Below, piece after piece: positions 49,981 to 59,056 of a stretch of 64,000 nt of DNA (the stretch's first letter is position 1; every line of letters starts with the position of its first letter). The position numbers and the translations under genes were made by a program. The notes beneath the pieces are model-generated. The model was not told the DNA's origin. It did no database searches and saw only the letters and a program-made list of their open reading frames with translations. The DNA is from Protaetiibacter sp. SSC-01 (GTDB lineage: Bacteria; Actinomycetota; Actinomycetes; Actinomycetales; Microbacteriaceae), in the NCBI RefSeq assembly GCF_014483895.1, contig NZ_CP059987.1, forward strand, positions 2,728,001 to 2,792,000. Direction: 5' to 3'.

Positions 49981-51090
49981 CGGCGCCCCGACCGCTGCGA
50001 TCGCCGCGTCGTGGCTCGCGTCCACGAGTGCGCGGGTCCGCTCCCCCGGCGGCAAGGGCCGCAGCATCCGTTGGCGGCGCGCACCGGTGCCGTCGCGGAG
50101 GATCCTGCCGACCCCCGCATGCACCTCGTCGGTGTCACCGGTCGTGTCGAGCCCCGCCGCCGACCACGCGAGCAATGCGGCCACGACGTCCTCGGCGGGA
50201 CGCAGCCGCCCCGCGCGCGGGTCGAGGAGCTCGCCCGTCGCACCGCACAGCGCGGCCTTCCACGAGGCCAGCCGCAGCACCGGCGTCGGCAGCTCGAGAG
50301 GCGCCGACCCGGCGCGCAAGTCGATGATGGCCCGCACCGCCATGCCGCGCACGAGCGCCGCGAGCGAGGCAGCGGCATCCGCCGAAAGGCAGACGTCCAT
50401 GACGCGCACCTCGACCGTCGGGTAGCGGCGCGAGAGCCGCGCGTCGAAGTAGAACATGCCCGCGTCCATGAGCACGCCCGAACCGAGCAGGCCCTGCTCG
50501 AGCTCCCGGTACGCGGCCGCGGAGCCGAGCACGTCGAGCGGCCCCGACGTGGGCCAGCGCATCCAGCTCGCGTAGCGGAAGCTCTCGTGCCCCGTGTCGC
50601 CTCCCGACTCGAACGGCGAGTTGGCGCTCAGCGCGAGCAGCACGGGCAGCCAGCCCCGGATGCGGTCGAGCACGGCCACGCCCTCGTCGCTCGACTCGAT
50701 CGCCACGTGGACATGGAAGCCGCACGTGAGATTCGTACGCGCCGTGCGCCCGTAGCGCGCGACCATCTCGTCGTACCTCGCGCTCGCGGTGGGATGCGGG
50801 TCGACGGGCTCGGGCGACATCGCGAGCGCGACGGCGCGGGCGCCGCACGACCGGGCCGCGGCATCCGCTCGGGCTCGACCCGCGAGGATCTCCAGCCGCA
50901 ACCGGTCGAGGGTCTCGCACGGACGCGTCGCCGTCTCGATCATCTCCTGCTGAAGCTCGGCGTCGAGGCTCGGCCCGGGCGCGGGGGCGCCGAGCCGATC
51001 GGATGCGAGGGCGGCCGGGGCGACCGCGACGGGGCGGCCGGTGAGCTCGTCGACGAGCAGCAGCTCCTCCTCGACGCCGAATGTGCGCAT
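49945..51090 (-). CDS. ybdK: YbdK-type carboxylate-amine ligase (GCS2 family)
   Basis: 381 residues. GVEEELLLVD at the N-terminus, NLTCGFHVHVAIES, and VEVRVMDVCLSADAA are hallmarks of the GCS2/YbdK glutamate-cysteine-ligase-like family. These ATP-dependent enzymes join a carboxylate to an amine; true specificity here is unknown. The last codons (PMVDTSQPSAYG) run through the operators of the next operon, so transcription of this gene passes into the efflux promoter. Confidence 0.85.
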   Translation of the reverse strand: MRTFGVEEELLLVDELTGRPVAVAPAALASDRLGAPAPGPSLDAELQQEMIETATRPCETLDRLRLEILAGRARADAAARSCGARAVALAMSPEPVDPHPTASARYDEMVARYGRTARTNLTCGFHVHVAIESSDEGVAVLDRIRGWLPVLLALSANSPFESGGDTGHESFRYASWMRWPTSGPLDVLGSAAAYRELEQGLLGSGVLMDAGMFYFDARLSRRYPTVEVRVMDVCLSADAAASLAALVRGMAVRAIIDLRAGSAPLELPTPVLRLASWKAALCGATGELLDPRAGRLRPAEDVVAALLAWSAAGLDTTGDTDEVHAGVGRILRDGTGARRQRMLRPLPPGERTRALVDASHDAAIAAVGAPMVDTSQPSAYG

Positions 51091-51277
51091 GACTCCATGG
51101 AGCCACACGGCGGAGGGGGCGGCGAGGCGGTTGACAGCGACCCTCCGGCGGCGTACTCGTCCCTGCCACTCGGACGGGCGTAATGCAAGGGGGAGGCGCG
51201 AAGCGGGGTGAAGGCGTTGGGTGGGCCTCGTGGATGAGTCAGCTGCCCCGTCCCCGACGCAGAGTGAGGGGGCGACC

Positions 51278-52655
51278 ATGTGCGGCATCGCCGGAGAGGT
51301 GGCCTTCTCGCGCCCGCCCGATCGCGAGGCCGTGCGCGTCATGACCACGTGCCTGCGCGACCGCGGGCCGGACGGACAGGGGCAGTGGGCCGACGACCGG
51401 GTGGCGCTCGGCCATCGACGCCTCAGCATCATCGACCTCAGCGACGACGCGGCCCAGCCGATGGTCGACGACACTCGGGGGCTCGCCCTCGTCTTCAACG
51501 GCTGCATCTACAACCACCGCGAGCTCCGGGCCGAGCTGTCGGACTATCCGTTCCGCACGGCGAGCGACACCGAGGTGATCTCGCGGCGTACGACCGCTGG
51601 GGCGAGGACCTCGTCGACCACCTCGTCGGCATGTTCGCCTTCGTGCTCGCCGATCGCCGCTCGGGCCGCGTGCTCCTCGTGCGCGACCGCCTCGGCATCA
51701 AGCCGCTCTACCTCTCGGAGGTGGACGGGGCGCTCCGCTTCGCCTCGACGCTCCCCGCGCTCGTGCGCGCGGGTGGCGTCGACACCGGCATCGACGGCGT
51801 CGCCCTCCACCAACCTCAGCTGGCACTCGATCGTCCCCGCCCCGCGGACGCTCCTGCGGGGGGGTGCAGAAGCTCGAGCCCGCCACCATGCTCGTCGTGG
51901 AACGCGACGGCAGCCGACGCACCCGGCGGTACTGGTCGCCCCGCTACGAACGCGACGAGGCGCACGCGCGGTGGTCGGCATCCGATTGGACGGATGCCGC
52001 GCACGCGTCGCTGCGCACCGCAGTCGGTCGTCGGCTCATCGCGGACGTGCCGGTCGGCGTCCTGCTCTCGGGCGGGCTCGACTCGAGCCTCATCGTGGCA
52101 CTGCTCGCGGAGCACGTGACTGTCGTGCAGTCAGGCCAGGGCGCCGACGAGGTGTTCGCGGGCTACCGCTATCACGCGCCGGCCGCTGCGATGGCGCGCG
52201 ACGAGATCGCCTCGCGGTTCCCCGCGGCGTTCGCGGATCACGACGACGTGACCGTCGGGCGGATGACCGGCGTGCGTCATCGGGTCTCGCACGATGTGAG
52301 CGGACGCCGCCTCGTCGCGGCGCTCATGGCGGACGGCGCGGAGACGGCCCTCGACGCCGTCCTGCGCCTCGACACCCATCTCCTCATGCCCGACGACCCG
52401 GTGAAGCGCGTCGACAACATGACGATGGCGTGGGGCGTCGAGGCCCGCGTGCCGTTCCTGGATCACGAGCTCGTCGAGTTGGCGGCCGCGTGCCCGCCCG
52501 AGCTCAAGTGGGACGGGGAGGGCAAGGCGGTGCTCAAGAGGGTCGCGCGCTCACTGCTTCCGGCCGAGGTCATCGACCGACCCAAGGGCTACTTCCCGGT
52601 TCCGGCCGTGCATCGCCTCGAGGGCGGGCTGCTCGCGTTCGCGCGCGATTCGGTG
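51278..52655 (+). pseudogene. Asparagine-synthetase-like amidotransferase, decayed
   Basis: Starts MCGIAGEV with the GATase-II Cys2 and shows RGPDGQG, LSGGLDSS (PP-loop), GQGADEVFAGY and KGYFPVPA. The frame is broken at about 51580 (one base lost in what should read ATC CTC), at about 51812 (probably two bases lost) and at the G7 run 51858-51864 (one extra G). Roughly 75 residues are missing between LIVALLAEH and VTVVQSGQG near 52113, and homology ends at about 52655 before the normal C-terminus. The PP-loop half resembles N-acetylglutaminylglutamine-type amidotransferases. Confidence 0.85.
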
Positions 52656-52657
52656 GC

Positions 52658-52753
52658 GGAGGCGTGGGCGGGGGCCGTGGCTCCCGCGAGGACGGTGGAT
52701 GCGCCCGCCACGGTCGCGACGGCGAGCAGGGCTGAGGGCTTGACGATGTTCAC
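52658..52753 (-). pseudogene. 5' remnant of a secreted-protein gene
   Basis: On the minus strand GTG 52753 begins VNIVKPSALLAVATVAG and continues as a convincing Sec signal peptide ending in APAHAS. The sequence then runs straight into the antisense of the asparagine-synthetase remnant. Only the export signal is left; the mature protein has been deleted. Confidence 0.6.
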
Positions 52754-52865
52754 GTCGACTCCGGATCGGGTGGGAGTCGCCGGGACGAGTGGGGGAGCTC
52801 GGCGGCGAGTTACAGGTGTAACCCGAGTATGGCAGAACGGCGGACCGCCGCCCGACATGCGAGAA

Positions 52866-52892
52866 CGCCGTCATCGAGTTGCGATGACGGCG
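52866..52892 (-). terminator. Hairpin downstream of tRNA-Ser(GCT)
   Basis: Perfect 10-bp stem CGCCGTCATC / GATGACGGCG with a 7-nt loop, 20 bp beyond the tRNA 3' end on the minus strand. Confidence 0.75.
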
Positions 52893-52911
52893 CCTGACCT
52901 GGTGTTTCTTG

Positions 52912-53000
52912 CGGAGACGGAGGGATTTGAACCCTCGGTCCCCCGGAGGGGACTCCACCTTAGCAGGGTGGTGCACTCGACCGGACTATGCGACGTCTCC
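52912..53000 (-). tRNA. tRNA-Ser (GCT anticodon)
   Basis: 89 nt, type II. Acceptor GGAGACG/CGTCTCC, anticodon arm CCACC-CTGCTAA-GGTGG, long variable arm (TCCCCTCCGGGGGA), T-arm GGTTCAAATCC, discriminator G. Confidence 0.95.
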
Positions 53001-53049
53001 CGGTATTGCCTGCCCATCATACCCATACGAGCATGGGCGCCGACTCCGC

Positions 53050-54321
53050 TCAGCCGCGGCCGACGGAGCAGGTCTGGTCGGCGGCGGTCTGACCGCGGAT
53101 GCCGGAGATCACGACCTTCTCGGGCAGCACGGGAGCCTCCGTCGGCGTGGCCGACGGGTCGGGCGTCGCCGAGGGGTCCGGCTGCGCGGGGTCGGGCTCG
53201 ACGGGCGGAGGCGCGTTGGGGTCGAGCTCGGCACCGCGCCCGTCACCGGCCTGGTCGACGCCGATCGCCTGGTCGGCCCGGATGGCGTCCATGAGCTGGC
53301 GACCGAGGCCCGCGATCGGCTGCACCTTGCCCTCGTACACGCCCGTGCCTCCCGTGGAACCGGGGTACTGCACGAAGGTGACCCGGTCCATGGGGATGCG
53401 GCTGAGGGCCTTCGCCATCGCGACCATCGTCGCGGGCTGCGAGAGCTCCGTCGAGAGCGTCATGTTCTGGCGCGCGACGTTCGCGAGGCTCAGGAGCTTG
53501 CCGACGTTGGTGAGCGTGTCCTCCGACTTGAGCTTGCGGAGCAGCGCCGAGAGGAACACCTGCTGCGAGCTGATGCGCGTGAGGTCCGAGCCGTCTCCCA
53601 CGCCGTAGCGCGTGCGGAGGAACGCGAGCGCGTCCCAACCGGAGAGGGTGTGGCTGCCGGCGTCGAGGTCGATGCCCGACTTCTTGTCGTGGATGCCCTT
53701 GGAGAGGCAGATGGTCACGCCGCCGACCGCGGTCGACAGGTTCGCGACGCCGTCGAAGCCGATCATGCCCGCGAACTGGATGTCGAGCCCCGTGAAGTTC
53801 TGCACGACCTCGACCGCGCACGGCAGCCCGCCGTAGAGCAGCGCGTTGTTGATCGGGAAGGTGCCGACCCCCCACTTCTTGCCCGTGTCCGGGTTGATGC
53901 ACCCGGGGAACGGCACGACCATGTCGCGCGGGATGCTGACGGCGACGGCGCTCGTCTGATCGGCCGAGACGTGCACGACGATGTTGACGTCGTTGCGCGA
54001 CCCCTCGCGGTCCGAGTACGCGTCGGTGCCGACGACGAGGATGTTGAAGCCGCCCTCGTACGCCCCGATCTCGGGGATGGCCGCGGCGATCTCGCCGTTG
54101 ATGTCGACCGAGTTCTCGGCCACCTCGCTCGTGAACTGGTAGAGCGCGAGGCCCGCGACCGACCCGGTCGCGACGAGCACGACGGCGAGCGACGCCCCCA
54201 CGAAGCCGAGCACGGTCTTCCAGGCGCGCGAGCGGCGCAGTCGGCCGTGGCGCGCGATGGCCTTCGGCTGAGGCGAACGCGCGCGGCGCGAGCGGTCGCG
54301 CTTGAGCTCCTCGGCTGACAT
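53050..54321 (-). CDS. LCP-family (LytR-CpsA-Psr) protein, copy 1
   Basis: 423 residues. Short basic cytoplasmic tail, one transmembrane helix (about residues 35-58), then the LCP domain: FNILVVGTDAYSDREG, HVSADQTSAVAVSIPRDMVVPFP, GFDGVANLSTAVGGV, FLRTRYGVGDGSDLTRISSQQVFL. It probably transfers glycopolymers to peptidoglycan at the outer face. The C-terminus is a Pro/Asp-rich linker ending VVISGIRGQTAADQTC. It is a close paralogue of the product at 54551; a tRNA-Ser lies between them. Confidence 0.9.
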   Translation of the reverse strand: MSAEELKRDRSRRARSPQPKAIARHGRLRRSRAWKTVLGFVGASLAVVLVATGSVAGLALYQFTSEVAENSVDINGEIAAAIPEIGAYEGGFNILVVGTDAYSDREGSRNDVNIVVHVSADQTSAVAVSIPRDMVVPFPGCINPDTGKKWGVGTFPINNALLYGGLPCAVEVVQNFTGLDIQFAGMIGFDGVANLSTAVGGVTICLSKGIHDKKSGIDLDAGSHTLSGWDALAFLRTRYGVGDGSDLTRISSQQVFLSALLRKLKSEDTLTNVGKLLSLANVARQNMTLSTELSQPATMVAMAKALSRIPMDRVTFVQYPGSTGGTGVYEGKVQPIAGLGRQLMDAIRADQAIGVDQAGDGRGAELDPNAPPPVEPDPAQPDPSATPDPSATPTEAPVLPEKVVISGIRGQTAADQTCSVGRG

Positions 54322-54364
54322 CGGGCGCGCTTCTCCTCGAGAACGGGTGACGAACGCTGTCCAG

Positions 54365-54449
54365 CGGAGGGCGTGGGATTCGAACCCACGAGACATCACT
54401 GCCCACCGGTTTTCAAGACCGGCTCCATCGGCCGCTCGGACAGCCCTCC
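54365..54449 (-). tRNA. tRNA-Ser (TGA anticodon)
   Basis: 85 nt, type II. Acceptor GGAGGGC/GCCCTCC, anticodon arm CCGGT-CTTGAAA-ACCGG, variable arm, T-arm GGTTCGAATCC, discriminator G. Confidence 0.95.
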
Positions 54450-54550
54450 TCGGTTGACCGTGTCGAGTGTAGGGGAGACACCGCGTTCGAGCCTGGAAAT
54501 ACCCCGAGCGAGCCTCAGACCCGCCGCGAGATTCAGCCCCGTCCCGGGAT

Positions 54551-55789
54551 TCAGCCGTTGCCGCGTGTGCAGGTCTGGTCGGCGGCGGTCTGCCCCTTGA
54601 CGCCCGAGATGACGACCTTGTCGGGCAGCGGCGCGTCGCTCGGCGAGGCGCTCGGATCGGGCTCCCCCGGCGTCGGCGCGTTGGGGTCGACCTCGGTGCC
54701 GCTGCCGTCGCCGGGCTCCTCGACGCCGATCGCCTGGTCGGCGCGGATGGCGTCCATGAGCTGGGTGCCGCGCGTCTTGTCGGGCTGCACGCGTCCCTCG
54801 TAGATGCCCGTGCCGCCCAGGCTCCCCGGGTACTGCACGAAGGTGATGCGGTCCATGGGGATGCGGCTCAGCGCCTTCGCCATCGCGACCATCGTCGCGG
54901 GCTGCGAGAGCTCGGTCGACAGGGTCATGTTGTCGCGCGCGACGTTCGCGAGACCCAGGAGCTTGCCCACGTTGGTGAGCGTCTCCTCCGACTTGAGCTT
55001 GCGCATGAGCGACGACAGGAAGGCCTGCTGGGATGCGATGCGGCTGAGATCCGAACCGTCGCCGACGCCCTTGCGCGTGCGGAGGAAGGCGAGCGCGTCC
55101 CAGCCCGAGAGGTAGTGCGTGCCCGCCTCGAGCTGGATGCCGGAGGCCTTGTCGTGGATGGCCCGCGTGAGGCACACCTGCACCCCGCCGACCGCGGTGG
55201 CGAGGTTCGCGACGCCGTCGAAGCCGATCATCCCCGCGTACTGGATGTCGAGGCCCGTGAAGTTCTCGACGACGTTGACGACGCACGGCAGGCCGCCGTA
55301 GTAGAGCGCGTTGTTGATCGGCAGCCCCGTGCCGACGCCCCACGTCTTGCCGGTCTTCGGGTTGACGCACCCGGGGAAGGGCACGACCATGTCGCGCGGG
55401 AAGCTCACGGCCACGGCGCTCGTCTGATCGGCCGACACGTGCACGAGCATGTTGACGTCGTTGAGCACGCTGTCGCGGTCGTGGTACTCGTCGGAGCCGA
55501 CCACGAGGATGTTGAAGCCGCCCTCGTAGGCCCCGATCTCGGGGATGGGCGCCGCCTCGCCGTCGTTGATGTCGACGGCCTTGTCGCCCACCCCGCTCGC
55601 GAACTGGTAGACCGCGATGCCCGCGACGGCCGTCGTCGCGACGAGCACGACCGAGAGCGAGACGCCGATCGCGGCGAGCACGGTGGCCCACGCACGCGAG
55701 CGCGGAAGGCGCCCGTGGCGGGCGATGCCCGTGGGCGAGGCGACGCGCGCGCGCCTCGTACGGTCGCGCTTCAGCTCCTCGTCCGACAT
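54551..55789 (-). CDS. LCP-family (LytR-CpsA-Psr) protein, copy 2
   Basis: 412 residues with the same layout as copy 1: basic tail, transmembrane helix, LCP domain (FNILVVGSDEYHDRD, SFPRDMVVPFP, FLRTRKGVGDGSDLSRIASQQ), acidic linker and matching terminus VVISGVKGQTAADQTC. The two are tandem duplicates that have diverged mainly in linker and tail. TACACT 7 nt before the ATG suggests a leaderless transcript. Confidence 0.9.
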   Translation of the reverse strand: MSDEELKRDRTRRARVASPTGIARHGRLPRSRAWATVLAAIGVSLSVVLVATTAVAGIAVYQFASGVGDKAVDINDGEAAPIPEIGAYEGGFNILVVGSDEYHDRDSVLNDVNMLVHVSADQTSAVAVSFPRDMVVPFPGCVNPKTGKTWGVGTGLPINNALYYGGLPCVVNVVENFTGLDIQYAGMIGFDGVANLATAVGGVQVCLTRAIHDKASGIQLEAGTHYLSGWDALAFLRTRKGVGDGSDLSRIASQQAFLSSLMRKLKSEETLTNVGKLLGLANVARDNMTLSTELSQPATMVAMAKALSRIPMDRITFVQYPGSLGGTGIYEGRVQPDKTRGTQLMDAIRADQAIGVEEPGDGSGTEVDPNAPTPGEPDPSASPSDAPLPDKVVISGVKGQTAADQTCTRGNG

Positions 55790-55796
55790 CGCACCG

Positions 55797-55802
55797 AGTG
55801 TA
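55797..55802 (-). promoter_or_regulatory. Putative -10 element of LCP copy 2
   Basis: TACACT on the minus strand, 7 nt before the ATG at 55789. Confidence 0.5.
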
Positions 55803-55817
55803 GGGGAGCCCGACCCG

Positions 55818-56642
55818 CTAGACCTGGAAGTACCGTGCGAGTGCCGTCGCGACGCCCTGGTCGCGGTCGGTGCCCGTGACGTCCGTCGAGACGGCGCGCA
55901 CCTCATCCGGCGCCTGCCCCATCGCGATCGCGACGCCGCCGCCGGATGCCGCCCACTCGAACATGTCGATGTCGTTGCGCCCGTCGCCGATCACCATGAC
56001 GTGCTCGCGCGAGATGCCGAGGCGCTCGCGCACGTACTCCATGCCGGTGCCCTTGTTGACGCCGTCGGGCGCGATGTCGAGCCACGCCGTCCAGCCGACG
56101 TTGTAGCTGACCTTGTGGAGGCCCATGCGCTCGACGACCGCGAGGAAGTCCTCGACGGCGTGCCCGGGCGAGAGCACGACGACGCGCGTGGCCCGGGCCT
56201 CGAGGAGGTCCTCGAACTCCACCTGCAGTCGGCCCGCGGCGAGCGCGCCCTCGGGGAACGGGCCCGTGAAGCGGAAGAGCCCCTCCTCGTCCTCGACGGC
56301 GTAGCTCGCACCCTCGAGGTGCTCGTGGATCGTCGTGAGCACCTCGCGCGGGTCGAACGTCTCGACGCGGTCGCGCATCCAGCCGACGGGCGCCTCCTTG
56401 TCGCGCCGCATGACGATCGCGCCGTTCGCGCACACGGCGTACGACGGTGCGATCCCGAGGCGGTCGATCACGGGCAGCGTCATCGACACCGAGCGCCCCG
56501 TCGACGGCATGATCTCGTGGCCGAGATCGCGCACCCGGCGGATCTCGGATGCGACCCGCGGGTCGAGCTGGCCGTCCTCGGTCAGCACGGTGCCGTCGAT
56601 GTCGAGGCCGATGAGCCAGCGATCCTCCGGCGCGAGCCTCAC
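55818..56642 (-). CDS. HAD-superfamily (Cof-type) phosphatase
   Basis: 274 residues. Nucleophile motif GLDIDGTVL, motif II in PSTGRS, C2B-type cap, motif [15 protein letters not shown]. Cytoplasmic sugar- or cofactor-phosphate phosphatase, specificity unknown. GTG start overlaps the serS stop by 4 nt, so it is co-translated with serS. Confidence 0.9.
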   Translation of the reverse strand: MRLAPEDRWLIGLDIDGTVLTEDGQLDPRVASEIRRVRDLGHEIMPSTGRSVSMTLPVIDRLGIAPSYAVCANGAIVMRRDKEAPVGWMRDRVETFDPREVLTTIHEHLEGASYAVEDEEGLFRFTGPFPEGALAAGRLQVEFEDLLEARATRVVVLSPGHAVEDFLAVVERMGLHKVSYNVGWTAWLDIAPDGVNKGTGMEYVRERLGISREHVMVIGDGRNDIDMFEWAASGGGVAIAMGQAPDEVRAVSTDVTGTDRDQGVATALARYFQV

Positions 56643-57901
56643 TTCACGGGCTCCAGCACGTCGAGGCCCAGGTAGGGCCGCAGCGGCTCCGGCACGATCA
56701 CCGATCCGTCGGCCTGCTGGTGCGTCTCGAGCAGCGCGACGATCCAGCGGGTCGTCGCGAGCGTGCCGTTGAGCGTCGCGACGGGCGAGGTCTTGCCGTC
56801 GGCGCCGCGGTGGCGGATGTCGAGGCGGCGCGCCTGGAAGGTCGTGCAGTTGCTCGTCGAGGTGAGCTCGCGGTACGCGCCCTGCGTGGGCACCCACGCC
56901 TCGACGTCGAACTTGCGCGCGGCGCTCGTGCCGAGGTCGCCCGCCGCCGTGTCGATGACGCGGTAGGAGAGTCCGAGGCTCTTGAGCATGCCCTCCTGCA
57001 TCGCGAGCAGGCGCTCGTGCTCGGCCTCGGCATCCGCGGGGTCGATGTAGCTGAACATCTCGAGCTTCTGGAACTGGTGCACGCGGATGATGCCGCGGGT
57101 GTCCTTGCCGTGACTGCCCGCCTCGCGGCGGTAGCACGTCGACCAGCCGGCGTAGCGCTTGGGGCCGCCCGAGAGGTCGAGGATCTCGTCCTTGTGGTAG
57201 CCCGCGAGCGCGACCTCGCTCGTGCCCGTGAGGTAGAGCTCGTCGTCGGGCAGGTAGTAGATCTCGTCGGCGTGGGCGCCCAGGAAGCCCGTGCCCGCCA
57301 TGATGTCGGGGCGCACGAGCGTGGGCGTGATGAGCGGCACGAAGCCCGACTCGATCGCGCGCTGCAGGCCGAGCTGCATGAGCGCGAGTTCGAGGCGCGC
57401 ACCGACACCCTTGAGGAAGTAGAACCGGGCGCCCGACACCTTCGCGCCGCGCTCCATGTCGATCGCGTCGAGCAGCTCGCCGAGCGCGAGGTGGTCGCGC
57501 GGCTCGAAGTCGAACTCGGGCCGGTCGCCGACCTCGCGCAGCGTCACGAAGTCGTCCTCGCCGCCCGCGGGCACCCCGTCGATCACGAGGTTCGGGATGC
57601 CGCCCGCGACCTCGGCGAAGCGGGCCTCGGCATCCGACGCCACGGCCTGCGCGTTCTTGACGCGCGCCGCGAGGTCCTGCGCCTGCGCGACGAGCGCGGC
57701 CTTCTCCTCCTTGGGAGCCTGGGCCACCTGCTTGCCGAAGGCGTTCTGCTCGGCACGCAGCGCCTCGAAGGCGGCGATCGCCTGACGGCGGGCGGCGTCG
57801 GCGGCGATCGCCTCGTCGACGAGGGTCACGGATGCGCCGCGGCGCTCCTGCGAGGCACGAACGGCATCCGGGTTCTCACGCAGCAGCACGGGGTCGATCA
57901 C
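56639..57901 (-). CDS. serS: Seryl-tRNA synthetase
   Basis: 420 residues, the usual bacterial length. N-terminal coiled-coil arm (residues about 30-100), class II motif 2 ([22 protein letters not shown]) and motif 3 ([18 protein letters not shown]). Charges tRNA-Ser; two tRNA-Ser genes lie 2-4 kb away. GTG start with TAGACT 6 nt upstream, so probably leaderless. Confidence 0.97.
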   Translation of the reverse strand: MIDPVLLRENPDAVRASQERRGASVTLVDEAIAADAARRQAIAAFEALRAEQNAFGKQVAQAPKEEKAALVAQAQDLAARVKNAQAVASDAEARFAEVAGGIPNLVIDGVPAGGEDDFVTLREVGDRPEFDFEPRDHLALGELLDAIDMERGAKVSGARFYFLKGVGARLELALMQLGLQRAIESGFVPLITPTLVRPDIMAGTGFLGAHADEIYYLPDDELYLTGTSEVALAGYHKDEILDLSGGPKRYAGWSTCYRREAGSHGKDTRGIIRVHQFQKLEMFSYIDPADAEAEHERLLAMQEGMLKSLGLSYRVIDTAAGDLGTSAARKFDVEAWVPTQGAYRELTSTSNCTTFQARRLDIRHRGADGKTSPVATLNGTLATTRWIVALLETHQQADGSVIVPEPLRPYLGLDVLEPVK

Positions 57902-57907
57902 GCCTCA

Positions 57908-57913
57908 AGTCTA
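57908..57913 (-). promoter_or_regulatory. Putative -10 element of serS
   Basis: TAGACT on the minus strand, 6 nt before the GTG at 57901. Confidence 0.55.
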
Positions 57914-57942
57914 GGAGCCTGTCGGCGGGGGCCCTCATGGCC

Positions 57943-57948
57943 TACCGT
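57943..57948 (+). promoter_or_regulatory. Putative -10 element of the lipid-kinase gene
   Basis: TACCGT, 6 nt, ATG 57955. This favours 57955 over the in-frame ATG 57937. Confidence 0.5.
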
Positions 57949-57954
57949 GAGAGC

Positions 57955-58947
57955 ATGACGCCCCCGGACGCCGAGACGCCTCGCCGGGCAGCCGTCATCT
58001 ACAACCCGATCAAGGTCGACGTCGATCACCTGCGGGATGTCGTGGCTGCCGCCGAGAGCGCCGCCGGCTGGGCGAAGAGCCTCTGGATCGAGACGAGCGA
58101 AGAGGACCCAGGCATCGGCCAGGCGCGCCGTGCGCTCGCCGAGGGCGCCGCCGTCGTCATGGCGGCGGGCGGCGACGGCACGGTGCGCGCGGTCGCGCAG
58201 GGGCTGCAGAACTCGGGCGTGCCGCTCGCACTGCTGCCCTCCGGTACGGGCAACCTGCTCGCGCGCAACCTCGGCCTCGACGTCAACGCGGCGCACGTGG
58301 AGGCGCTCGTCGAGATCGCGTTCTCGGGCGTCGACGAGGCGATCGATGTCGGCGTCGTCGAGGTGGACCGTCCCGACGGCTCGACCGAGACGCACTCGTT
58401 CGTCGTCATGGCGGGCCTCGGGCTCGACGCGAAGATGATCGCCAACACCAATCCCGAGCTCAAGAAGAAGGTCGGCTGGCTCGCCTACGTCGACGCGATC
58501 GGGCGCTCGCTCGTCGACAAGCACGTGCTGCGGCTGCGCTACCGCCTCGACGGCGGCGAGTGGCGCTTCACGCGCGTGCACACGATCCTCATCGGCAACT
58601 GCGGCGCGCTGCCCGGCAACATCCTGCTGCTGCCCGACGCCGAGATCGACGACGGCCTGCTCGACATCGTGACGCTGCGCCCCGAGGGCTTCTCCGGCTG
58701 GGCGCGCGTGTGGGTCGGCATCGTGTGGGAGAACGGGGTGCTGCGGCGCAGCACGATCGGCCGCAAGATCCTCGACCTGCGGTCGAAGCCCGTGCGCGCG
58801 CTGCGCTACCTGCGCGGGCGCCGCATCGACGGGCGGCTCGACCGCCCCGAGGAGTTCGAGCTCGACGGCGACGAGGCGGGCGTCATCACGGCGTTCCGTG
58901 CCCACGTCGACCCGGCGTCGCTGCTCGTGAAGCTGCCGCGAGGGTGA
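57955..58947 (+). CDS. Diacylglycerol/lipid kinase (DgkB/YegS-like)
   Basis: 330 residues. N-terminal catalytic domain with AAVIYNPIK, AAGGDGTVRAVAQGL and LLPSGTGNLLARNLG, the GGDGT and GTGN signatures of the DAGK family, followed by the C-terminal beta-sandwich. Phosphorylates diacylglycerol or a related lipid at the inner membrane face. Confidence 0.9.
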   Translation: MTPPDAETPRRAAVIYNPIKVDVDHLRDVVAAAESAAGWAKSLWIETSEEDPGIGQARRALAEGAAVVMAAGGDGTVRAVAQGLQNSGVPLALLPSGTGNLLARNLGLDVNAAHVEALVEIAFSGVDEAIDVGVVEVDRPDGSTETHSFVVMAGLGLDAKMIANTNPELKKKVGWLAYVDAIGRSLVDKHVLRLRYRLDGGEWRFTRVHTILIGNCGALPGNILLLPDAEIDDGLLDIVTLRPEGFSGWARVWVGIVWENGVLRRSTIGRKILDLRSKPVRALRYLRGRRIDGRLDRPEEFELDGDEAGVITAFRAHVDPASLLVKLPRG

Positions 58948-58953
58948 TCAGGG

Positions 58954-59045
58954 GGCTGGCTTCGACACGCGGCCTGCGGCCGCTACTCAACCAGCGAGGG
59001 CTGCCGCTGGTTGAGTAGCCCCGGAGGGGCGTGTCGAAACCAGCC
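58954..59045. repeat. REPIN: two REP sequences in inverted orientation
   Basis: Arms 58954-58996 and 59005-59045 are near-perfect inverted copies (core CGCTGGTTGAGTAGC ... GTGTCGAAACCAGCC). It fills the gap between convergent genes. Confidence 0.85.
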
Positions 59046-59056
59046 CGCTGATGACG

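Noticed and set aside
52770-52860. A c-di-AMP (ydaO-type) riboswitch upstream of the signal-peptide remnant
   Set aside because: The position would suit a cell-wall hydrolase gene, but the conserved core could not be recognised.
52656-53294. Read-through of the asparagine-synthetase frame
   Set aside because: The frame continues across the scar, a hairpin and a tRNA-Ser gene without protein homology; it is not a real C-terminus.
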